Positions 1 to 6,002 of a stretch of DNA of 9,116 nt are shown one piece after another (position 1 is the stretch's first letter; each line of letters starts with the position of its first letter). The stretch lies in assembly GCA_031423995.1 (NCBI GenBank), contig JANPGO010000116.1, positions 1 through 9,116 of the forward strand, in the 5' to 3' direction. This stretch comes from STC-74 sp031423995. Lineage in GTDB: Bacteria > Patescibacteriota > Gracilibacteria > BD1-5 > UBA2023. The position numbers and the translations under genes were made by a program. The notes below the pieces were generated by a model, which was not told the origin of the DNA, did no database searches, and saw nothing but the letters and a program-made list of their open reading frames with translations.

Positions 1-28
1 GCAAGAAGAATAGTGAGAATGGTTCTCA
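1..28 (-). terminator. Possible weak terminator after the O-methyltransferase gene
   Basis: A perfect 6-bp inverted repeat (TGAGAA at 14-19, TTCTCA at 23-28, 3-base loop) starts directly after the stop codon of the minus-strand methyltransferase gene. In that reading direction it is followed by a T-rich stretch down to base 1. The stem is short and AT-rich, and the T-tract is broken by C and A, so this is only a candidate. The window edge prevents seeing what follows. Confidence 0.3.
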
Positions 29-637
29 TTATATCATATGTTTTCGCTCAATGAGCATGATACTATCATCGATATCCGTTTTTTCGAGAGAGTAGGGAAT
101 CTGATTCTCAGAGAGCCATATATAGAGGTTTCCCATCTTATCGCGGAATTTCTCAACATCATCGATCACGATGAGGGCGTCTGCAGTCATCTTCGGCAGA
201 GAGAGGAGGAGATAGTCGAGATATTCACGCTTCATCGCATCGATATAGACAAAGTCGAAAAATTCATCAGAAAGTGTCGGAATCACTTCTTTGGCATCTC
301 ACCAGATCGCTTGAATATTTTTTATCTTACACTTCGAAAAGTGCTCAACTGCTTCGATATGAGCATTCCAGGCATATTCGATGGTAGTTATCGAGTATTT
401 GGTTCTTGGAGTGTTTGATTCTTGAGTGTTCAAAGCCAGAGATTCATCGAGAAATACTGAGGCAAATTGAAGGGTTGAGTAGCCATTCGCGGTTCCGATT
501 TCGAGGATATGTTGCGGTTTCCTCTCACGGATGAGATGCTTAATATATTCTGCATTCTCCTCAGAAATATTGGGGATCTTGCGCTCGAGTCAGGAGGCTT
601 TGAGTGTTTTGAGGTATGTGATGAGAAATTGGGACAT
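29..637 (-). CDS. Class I SAM-dependent O-methyltransferase (UGA=Gly)
   Basis: 202-residue protein, readable only with UGA=Gly: in-frame TGA at codons 16 (590-592) and 113 (299-301). Under the standard code only the C-terminal 85 residues survive. It is a Rossmann-fold O-methyltransferase of the YrrM/catechol-methyltransferase type. SAM-binding motif I is LEIGTANGYS at about residues 45-54. The W-G-D-A step at 112-115 uses UGA113 for its glycine. VYIDAMKREY at about 130-139 matches the family I-D-A-x-K-x-x-Y signature, and VIDDV near 157-161 is the metal/substrate strand. Family members methylate small catechols or, in TrmR, a tRNA wobble uridine; the substrate cannot be told here. The loop after motif I carries about 16 extra residues encoded by a tandem repeat (393-424). 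Start ATG 635-637 lies 11 bases after the recG stop, so the two are probably co-transcribed. No Shine-Dalgarno is visible. Confidence 0.9.
393..424. repeat. 16-bp tandem repeat inside the methyltransferase gene
   Basis: Two adjacent 16-mers, GAGTATTTGGTTCTTG (393-408) and GAGTGTTTGATTCTTG (409-424), differ at 2 positions, and a partial third copy (GAGTGTT) begins at 424. On the coding strand they encode the polar stretch NTQESNTPRTK, located between SAM motif I and the next beta strand, where related methyltransferases have a short turn. This looks like a slippage-type expansion tolerated in a surface loop. Confidence 0.65.
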
Positions 638-648
638 ATTTGAATTTT

Positions 649-2862
649 TTAATTTTGAATCTTTCATTTTGGAGTATTTATTATCCACTCTTCTATATCT
701 TCTCGAATCTCCGATACAAGTCAGAAGTCCGTGATATCAGCGAAGTGGAGATCAGGAACACCTGACTGACGCACTCCATAGACCTCTCCAGGACCTCGTA
801 GTTCGAGATCGATCTCTGCGAGTTCGAAGCCATCATTGGTTTTCTCCATCGCCTTGAGTCGATCAGTCTTGTATTCCTTGGTTGTGAAGAGGTAGCAGTA
901 GGACTGATCATCACCGCGTCCGACGCGACCTCGGAACTGGTGGAGTTGGGAAAGTCCAAATCGCTCTGCTGCCTCGATACAGATGATTGATGCATTTGGA
1001 TTATTCACTCCAACCTCGACGACAGAAGTCGATGAGAGTATATGGATCTTGTTCTCGTAGAATTCCTGCATGACCCGATCTTTTTCCTTGCCACTCATTT
1101 TCCCATGGATGAGTCCGATCGTGAGCTTCGGGAAGACGCTTGAGAGAGTGATCTGCATCTCGACAGCTGAGGCGATATCAGCCGCGTTTTCTTTTGAGAC
1201 TGACTCCATACTTTTGTAACCAAAAGTATCAAAAGTTTCGGGGGTCAAAAAACTCACTCCTTCTCACTCTGTTCGTCAGGTACTGTTTTTCTTCTTCGTT
1301 CAAACAGTTTCGCCCCCCGAACCCCCATCTGATTGTTTTCAGCTTTTTTGGGAAGTACCATCAACAAGTGGAGAAATCCAATACACTTGTCGTCATTGGT
1401 GGACTTCCTCCTCGATGAATCGGTACATCTCGACTCGCTGATCTTCTCGCACAACTCGTGTATGGATCGGCTTCCTCCCCACGGGATACTCATCGAGTAC
1501 ACTCACATCCTGATCACCATAGAGTGTCAGTGCGAGTGTCCGCGGGATCGGTGTCGCAGACATATTCAGTCTATGAGGGACGATTTTCGATTGGCTACAA
1601 TATTCTTCGAGGATTTTTCGTTGTTCCACTCAGAACCGGTGCTGTTCATCGACGACGACGAATCCGAGACGAGCGAACTGGACAGAATCCTGGATGAGCG
1701 CATGGGTTCCGAAAATGATATCGGTCTGACCTGATTTGAGTCGTTCTCGTGCATCCTCCTTCATCCGTGGAGTGAGTGACCCGACGAGGAGATCTGCTCG
1801 AATTCACCACTTCATAAGCCAGGCTTCATTCCCTGCGAAGTGTTGTCGCGCGAGGATTTCGGTCGGAGCCATAATTGCGGTTTGCAGTTTGCAGTTTGCA
1901 GTTTGCAGTTGGGTGCCATTTTTTTCACTGGTTCCTGATCACTGATGACTGTAAACTATCATCGCATGCATTGCTGCAATGAGAGCGACTATTGTTTTCC
2001 CAGTACCGACATCACCCTGGAGGAGGCGAGCCATCGCATGAGGATGTTCCATATCTTTCAATATCTGGAAGAGGACGATCTTTTGCTTATTGGTCAGCGG
2101 AAAGGGGAGATCTGCGATGATCGATTTCACGAGCTCTGTATCGAGCGGAATTGCCGGCGCGAGTCATTCACTCTCGGCGATAGCTTTATTTTTTTTCTCA
2201 ATACCTCGGAGCTGGAACTGGAAGAGTTCACCGTAGCCGAGTTCCTGTTTTGCTCACTCGAAGGCATCGATCGATTCCGGAAAGTGGATATCTCTTATAC
2301 TTAGACGTTTTGATCCGAGTCACTTCTTCATACGGATCGATTCGGGAACATCATCCGTGAACTCAGTGATGAAACCTCTGAGAAGTGGCATTTTTTCACG
2401 GATCCATGTACCAGGAATATAGTTCACATCCGAATAGACTGGCATCACTTCACGGCGCTTGTCACGGTAGTGCTCGATATCAGCACTATTCCACGAGAGT
2501 CGACCATATTCATACTTCGCGAGACCGTAGATGATCACGGTATCACCCGGGTGGAACTGCGTGAGGATCATCCGACGATTCCACCAGACCGCTTCCGCAT
2601 GAAATCCGCTCTTGTCGGTGAGAACTGCTTTGATGAGGAGTTTCTTGTTCCTGGTGCTTTCTTCTGTGAGGAGTTCGATCGTGCACTTGATCGCTTGTTT
2701 TTCCTTGATATTTATGAGGGAAAAATTCTCGATCATATCACTCTTGTCCTCGATCCCACGCGGAAAAAGCGAGAGAAAATCCCGCACCGTCTCGACACCT
2801 ACTTCTCGGAGCTTCTTGATATATGTATCCGTCGTATGGAGGAGTGACTTCGTGAGCTGCAT
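649..2862 (-). CDS. recG: ATP-dependent DNA helicase RecG (UGA=Gly, with repeat insertions)
   Basis: 737-residue RecG, a superfamily 2 helicase that remodels stalled forks and Holliday junctions. The N-terminal wedge/OB domain spans about 55-150. The helicase core has Walker A GDVGTGKT (283-290), motif Ia APTEILA (from about 332), DEQHRFG (405-411), SATPIPRT, and HQFRGRVGRG (about 641-650). The frame is open only if UGA is read as Gly: 13 in-frame TGA, at 2320, 2254, 2164, 1939, 1804, 1630, 1393, 1339, 1300, 1276, 1264, 721 and 664. UGA411 supplies the invariant G of DEQHRFG, and UGA490 supplies the G of G-R-Q-V-Y. It is longer than the usual ~690 residues because of two insertions: about 20 residues before motif Ia (heptamer repeat) and about 50 residues after ISPLV (palindromic element). 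The start at 2860-2862 gives the expected N-terminus, with a -10-like TATACT only 7 bases upstream. The gene ends with TAA at 649-651. Confidence 0.95.
1208..1341. repeat. Palindromic element inserted in frame in recG
   Basis: This stretch lies in the part of recG encoding about 50 residues that ordinary RecG proteins lack. It contains a perfect 9-bp hairpin (ATACTTTTG 1208-1216, CAAAAGTAT 1221-1229, loop TAAC), and a further AAAAGT starts at 1231. It also has 8-bp inverted arms TTCGGGGG (1237-1244) and CCCCCGAA (1314-1321). The encoded peptide is hydrophilic and low-complexity, then S-F-L-T-P-E-T-F-D-T-F-G-Y, and it includes four of the 13 UGA codons of recG. Conserved RecG sequence resumes at about ESVSKENAADI. 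I read it as a mobile-palindrome insertion that kept the reading frame; the exact ends are inferred. Confidence 0.6.
1881..1908. repeat. Heptamer tandem repeat (TTTGCAG x4) inside recG
   Basis: Four perfect copies of the 7-mer TTTGCAG, with degenerate 7-base-period CACTGAT-like units beside it (about 1926-1953). Seven bases times three gives a seven-residue peptide period, visible in the product as LQTANCK-LQTA. The array sits between Walker A and motif Ia, in the loop before the A-I-M-A-P-T strand, and adds about 20 residues compared with standard RecG. Short heptanucleotide repeats are a known class of intergenic repeat in other bacteria; here one is translated. Confidence 0.8.
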
Positions 2863-2869
2863 GTCGCCA

Positions 2870-2897
2870 AGTATAATCCAAAGTCAAAAAATCAAAA
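2870..2897 (-). promoter_or_regulatory. Probable recG promoter, giving a leaderless mRNA
   Basis: On the minus strand a TATACT hexamer (2870-2875) is preceded, 16 bases upstream, by the weak -35 match TTTTGA (2892-2897). The recG ATG begins only 7 bases after the -10 hexamer, so transcription would start at or next to the start codon. The same TATACT hexamer occurs in the T-box promoter. Confidence 0.45.
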
Positions 2898-2899
2898 AT

Positions 2900-2928
2900 G
2901 CAAAATAAAAACCGCCAGTTAGGCGGTT
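2900..2928 (-). terminator. Rho-independent terminator of the two-gene minus-strand operon
   Basis: A 7-bp stem (AACCGCC/GGCGGTT, arms 2910-2916 and 2922-2928, 5-base loop) is followed in minus-strand direction by TTTATTTTG. The TAA stop codon of the upstream gene (2919-2921) lies in the hairpin itself. It separates the 2919-3722 operon from recG. Confidence 0.85.
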
Positions 2929-3368
2929 GCTGTTTCATTTGAGAGATTCTCTAATGCAGATTCAGTAGAAGCCAGGACTCTTTCCTGAGATTTGAGATTG
3001 CCAACTGCAGCTCTATAAAAGTCAGTAACCACTCAAATAGGATTCTTTCCGAGAACATTATTATTGATTCGGAGTTCAACAAAGTATTCTTTTCAATCAA
3101 ATTGTATAATCGTGGATTCTTCATTACTGAATGTTGTTACTCATTGATACTTATATCTTTGTTTCAAGTCTTGAGTAAGTTTAGTATTTTCTGAGTATCC
3201 ATCAGGAGTAACCATTGAATCATCGAAGACTACAGGGGTATTTTTATCTTTTTTTTGTCCAATATATTTAGCTTTATTTCATTTTCCATCTCATATTTCT
3301 CTTGTATATTGATTGACATGCTGATCAGTATTTGGAATATAAGCATGAACTATTTCTGGATTTCCCAT
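2919..3368 (-). CDS. Hypothetical protein, 149 aa, five UGA glycine codons
   Basis: This gene is invisible under the standard code: five in-frame TGA at codons 26, 30, 76, 92 and 112 (3291, 3279, 3141, 3093 and 3033, left ends). With UGA=Gly it is one open frame from ATG 3366-3368 to TAA 2919-2921. I do not recognise the family. The product looks soluble, with no signal peptide or membrane segment. The middle reads like beta strands (STIIQFDGKEYFVELRI at about 83-99), and the last 30 residues look helical (YRAAVGNLKSQERVLASTESALENL). About half of its glycines are UGA, and codon use is AT-richer than the upstream gene. It starts 18 bases after the stop of the 3387-3722 gene, so the two form an operon. 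Its stop codon lies inside the operon's terminator hairpin. Confidence 0.75.
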
Positions 3369-3386
3369 ATTCTAAAATATTAGAGA

Positions 3387-3722
3387 TTAAACTTCCACAA
3401 TTTCCCGATCCTTGAATGCAACTGGAAATGTTGTCGGATGTCGAGCTCAGTCTCTGTGGATCTCGAGATGACCATGCGGCTGGAGGACGAGACGACAGCC
3501 AGTCAGATCACAGCTGACATTGTGTGCGAAATGTTCTATCCCGAGTTCCTCTGCGAGCTTAGCCAATGAATATTCAGCCTCAACTACTACTTCACGCGCA
3601 CCATCGAGTGTTGCCTGAAAGCCTGCAGCAATCCCTTCCTCAACTGACTGGACCAGATGACTCGGTTGCTTATCATGCCAGAGAGCAACATCAGTCGACG
3701 CAGAACTCGCAAAATAGGACAT
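3387..3722 (-). CDS. Hypothetical protein, 111 aa
   Basis: Open frame from ATG 3720-3722 to TAA 3387-3389, with one in-frame UGA (3447-3449, codon 92) giving HRD-G-ARHPTTF. Standard-code reading would end it there and lose the last 20 residues. It is soluble, rich in His, Ala and Glu, and higher in GC than its operon partner. A helical centre (EVVVEAEYSLAKLAEELGI) is followed by a Cys/His-rich strand region (CDLTGCRLVLQPHGHLEIHRDG). The LVLQPHGHLEIH stretch faintly recalls the LVLQxDGNLVIY strand of bulb-lectin folds, but the sugar-binding D, N and Y are absent and I do not assign it. It is the first gene of the minus-strand pair, divergent from the T-box promoter. No Shine-Dalgarno is visible. 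Confidence 0.7.
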
Positions 3723-3811
3723 ATGAGATGATTATGTATAAAATGACCATAATACTATCTCACAATTATATTGATTTTGCAAATATTTGACTTCTTTTTT
3801 CATGAAAAGTA

Positions 3812-3839
3812 TTGCATTTTTTGAAAGTATTTTTATACT
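3812..3839 (+). promoter_or_regulatory. Promoter of the T-box/glyS transcript
   Basis: -35 TTGCAT (3812-3817), a 16-base spacer, and -10 TATACT (3834-3839). Transcription would begin near 3845-3847, exactly where the 5' strand of T-box Stem I starts. The nitroreductase promoter has the same layout (TTGCAC, 16 bases, TATATT). A-tracts and T-tracts lie around it. The divergent gene starts at 3722. Confidence 0.7.
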
Positions 3840-3845
3840 TAGGGG

Positions 3846-4022
3846 AGTTTCCTTTTCCTGATGAGTTCGAGTGGCGTCGAGGGAGGGAAGAGAAACTGAA
3901 TGAAGTTGTTCGCCTCAGGCGAAAACTTGGGTGGAACCGTCCGAAATTAATTAATAATTGTGAATTGATAATTATTAATTACAAGGACCCCAAGAAAGTT
4001 TATCTTTTTTGCGGGTCTTTTT
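3846..4022 (+). promoter_or_regulatory. Compact glycine T-box riboswitch (transcription attenuator)
   Basis: T-box leaders sense uncharged tRNA and prevent early termination. Stem I: 3846-3858 pairs with 3885-3897 (13 pairs, one mismatch). An internal loop follows (TGATGAG 3859-3865 opposite GGA 3882-3884), then a 5-bp helix closing a six-base loop, GTGGCG (3871-3876), that displays the Gly codon GGC (3873-3875). Stem III: 3903-3914 pairs with 3918-3928, one bulged G. Antiterminator: CTTGGG (3926-3931) with CCCAAG (3989-3994), bulge TGGAACC (3932-3938), then GTCC (3939-3942) with GGAC (3985-3988). This matches the canonical helix-bulge-helix, including GGGTGGAACCG of the T-box consensus. UGGA complements UCCA, the usual 3' end of bacterial tRNA-Gly. 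There is no Stem II, as in glyQS T-boxes. The antiterminator 3' strand is shared with the terminator at 3986-4022. The target is glyS downstream. The specifier assignment is inference. Confidence 0.85.
3986..4022 (+). terminator. T-box intrinsic terminator (mutually exclusive with antiterminator)
   Basis: GACCCCAAGAAAG (3986-3998) pairs with CTTTTTTGCGGGTC (4004-4017) in 13 pairs with one bulged G and a 5-base loop, followed by TTTTT (4018-4022). Bases 3986-3994 also form the 3' side of the antiterminator, so only one of the two structures can exist. That is the expected on/off switch. Confidence 0.85.
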
Positions 4023-4027
4023 GTTTC

Positions 4028-4088
4028 GTCATTCCTGTGCATGCCGGAATCTCTGAATTGATGAGATTTCTGACTTTTCTAGAATGAC
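4028..4088. repeat. Palindromic element with GTCATTC ends, just after the T-box
   Basis: 61-bp element bounded by GTCATTC (4028-4034) and its inverted copy GAATGAC (4082-4088). A smaller ATTCC/GGAAT hairpin (4031-4035, 4046-4050) lies inside the left end. Related sequence occurs at 4391-4418 and 8780-8803, and the ends resemble those of the hydrolase insert at 7239. It lies in the leader between the T-box terminator and the first gene, where it would be transcribed on readthrough. Confidence 0.65.
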
Positions 4089-4104
4089 ATAATTATTCCA
4101 ATCT

Positions 4105-4365
4105 ATGTCTAGTATAGGCTCTCTTGAAAAAGAGATTATAGCTCTCAAGTCTCGCAACGCTCGAGTCGAAAAAGAAAAAACATGGGAAACCTCGTGGCAG
4201 AGAAAGCTTGGCATCATCGTGACGACCTACTTCGTGATGATCCTCGTCTTCTGATCACTCGGAAATCCAGAACCATTCAAAAATGCGATTGTCCCAACTC
4301 TTGGCTACATGCTCTCGACACTGTCGATGGGGTGGATGAAGAAATGGTTTCTTAAGCATAGATAG
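4105..4365 (+). CDS. Small two-helix membrane protein with N-terminal coiled coil (UGA=Gly)
   Basis: 86 residues, with one in-frame UGA at codon 50 (4252-4254) that would truncate it under the standard code. Residues 6-30 are charged and heptad-like (LEKEIIALKSRNARVEKEK). The W-E-T-S-W-Q-R-K step leads into a first membrane segment (about 36-52) and a second one (about 60-76), ending in basic MKKWFLKHR. This matches a recurrent small-protein type I have seen in CPR genomes, with a short coiled coil, an RxxRVExxKxWETS-like motif and two helices, the second containing P-T-L-G-Y-x-L-S-T-L. No function is known to me. It is the first gene after the T-box, so it would share glycine control if transcription reads through to glyS. 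ATG 4105-4107 has no Shine-Dalgarno; a CATAAT hexamer lies 11 bases upstream. Confidence 0.85.
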
Positions 4366-4390
4366 CTGAAGATGTGATACTTTTAGATTA

Positions 4391-4420
4391 GGAGATTCCT
4401 GCTTTCGCAGGAATGACGGA
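4391..4420. repeat. Dispersed palindrome (GTCATTCCTGC family), second copy
   Basis: Perfect 8-bp hairpin ATTCCTGC (4395-4402) / GCAGGAAT (4407-4414) with loop TTTC, followed by GAC. On the minus strand it reads GTCATTCCTGCGAAAGCAGG, near-identical to the plus-strand copy at 8780-8803. It lies in the 126-base gap between the small membrane protein gene and glyS. The rest of that gap is AT-rich; a TATAAC hexamer at 4477-4482, without a good -35, is the only sign of a separate glyS promoter. Confidence 0.75.
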
Positions 4421-4491
4421 TATAGATCCTCCTTCGTATCTTGGTCTGATAACAAATACTTTAGACTTTTATTTTTATAACTTTTCCACTT

Positions 4492-5955
4492 ATGTCCACT
4501 CTCGAAATGTCTACACTCGTCACCTTTGCGAAAACAAAAGGTTTTGTCTATCAGGGATCTGAGATCTATGGAGGTCTCGCGAACTCATGGGACTATGGTC
4601 CACTTGGTGCCCTCCTGAAGGAGAATATCAAAAATCTCTGGATCAAGGAATTCGTCCAGAAACGTAAGGATATGGTCCTCCTCGATGCAGCGATCATGAT
4701 GAATCCGAATGTCTGGGTCGCTTCTGGTCATGTTGGGTCGTTTTCTGATCCACTCATGGAATGTCGCGAGTGTAATACTCGTCATCGTGCAGATAAATTA
4801 ATTGAGGAGAAATTAGAAAATATCTCAAATCAAACAGAACCTTCATTTACAAGAGTAGCCGATGATAAAACAGAATGATGGTCTATTAATGATATGCCAA
4901 TGCCTAATAATTGGGCGGGAGATAAAACCCCACTTGATGATTTATCTAAGTATGTTTCTTTTGGATATATTAAGTGTCCCAATTGTGGAGCCAAGAATTG
5001 GTGAGATGTGAAGCGATTCAACCTCATGCTCTCGACCCATCAGGGAACGACGGAAGATGCGACTGCACTCGTGTATCTGCGTCCTGAGACGGCTCAGGGA
5101 ATATTCGTGAATTTCCCGAATATTGCTCGCTCATCCCGCAAGAAGATTCCATTCGGTGTCGCACAGTGTGGAAAGGCATTTCGTAATGAAATCACGCCAA
5201 AGAACTTCATCTTCCGAACACGAGAATTCGAGCAGATCGAGATCGAGTACTTCTGTAAGCCAGGAACCGATGCTGAACTCTTTGAGACTTGGCTTGTTGA
5301 CGAAGGTAGATTTTTTACCGAAGTTCTTGGATTCCACTCAGAAAATGTCCGATTTGTTGAAATCCCGAAAGAAGGGCTTCCACACTATTCGAAACGGGCT
5401 GGAGATTTCGAATATCTCTTTCCATTCGGTTGGGGAGAGATCAGTACATTGGCCAATAGAACTGACTATGATCTCCGTGCCCATATGGAACACTCGAAAC
5501 AGGATCTTTCCTACTTCGATCCGTATGAGAATACGAAATATATTCCCTATGTGATCGAACCATCGATCGGTCTCTCTCGACTCACACTCGCGGCTATGTG
5601 TGATGCCTATGATGAAGTTCCAGGGGAAGAGGGCACATCGAAAGTAGTGATGCGGTTTGCTCCACAGGTTGCACCGATAAAGGTAGGAGTATTCCCACTC
5701 GTGAAGAAATTCGCTGAGCAAGCAAATACACTCTATGATCTTCTTTCTGCACATTTCGTCTGTGAATATGATGATGCAGGAACGATCGGGAAACGCTATC
5801 AGCGAGCCGATGAGATCGGTATCCCATACTCGATCTGTGTCGAGCCTGAGAACTATGACCAGGGTCAAGTGACGGTCCGAGATCGTGATACGGGTGAGCA
5901 GGAGGTTGTGAAGATAGCTGATCTTGTGAGTTGGCTTCAAAAGAAAGGTTGCTAA
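4492..5955 (+). CDS. glyS: Glycine--tRNA ligase, alpha2 type, itself containing UGA glycine codons
   Basis: 487-residue class II synthetase that charges tRNA-Gly, of the single-chain homodimeric type. Two in-frame TGA, codons 129 (4876-4878) and 171 (5002-5004), would split it into 128- and 315-residue pieces. Both flanks are clearly one protein in one frame. The N-terminal FVYQGSEIYGGL and DYGPLGALLKENIKNLW (34-50) carry motif 1. C91/C94 and C162/C165 form the zinc site of the insertion. Motif 2 is FRNEITPKNFIFRTREFEQIE. The Gly-binding ETAQGIFVNF and motif 3 GLSRLTLA follow, then the anticodon-binding domain (about 400-487) with PLVKKF, DDAGTIGKRYQRADEIG and QVTVRDRDTGEQ. The start at 4492 matches the family N-terminus; a second ATG at 4507 begins a near-duplicate M-S-T-L and is an alternative. 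Only 2 of about 30 glycines use UGA. It is the likely T-box target. Confidence 0.97.
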
Positions 5956-6002
5956 ATATTAATAAATATTTATATTATAAATTATCTTGTGTAATATAAA
6001 CT

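Noticed and set aside
1254..1502. Minus-strand open frame overlapping the recG insertion in another frame
   Set aside because: Its product has no RecG similarity. The recG frame is continuous through the region when UGA is Gly, so no frameshift needs to be invoked.
3728..4120. Long plus-strand open frame under table 25 across the T-box region
   Set aside because: It runs through the promoter, the T-box stems, the terminator T-tract and the palindrome (giving CFVIPVHAGI, a typical translation of such repeats). The RNA-structure reading explains the sequence far better, and no protein family is recognisable.
5338..5940. 200-residue minus-strand open frame antisense to glyS
   Set aside because: It is a shadow of a strongly conserved GlyRS coding region, with a Cys/Ile/His-rich composition typical of antisense frames.
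5954..5971. AAATATT/AATATTT inverted repeat after glyS as a terminator
   Set aside because: The stem is only A-T pairs and there is no following T-tract, so it is probably just AT-rich spacer.
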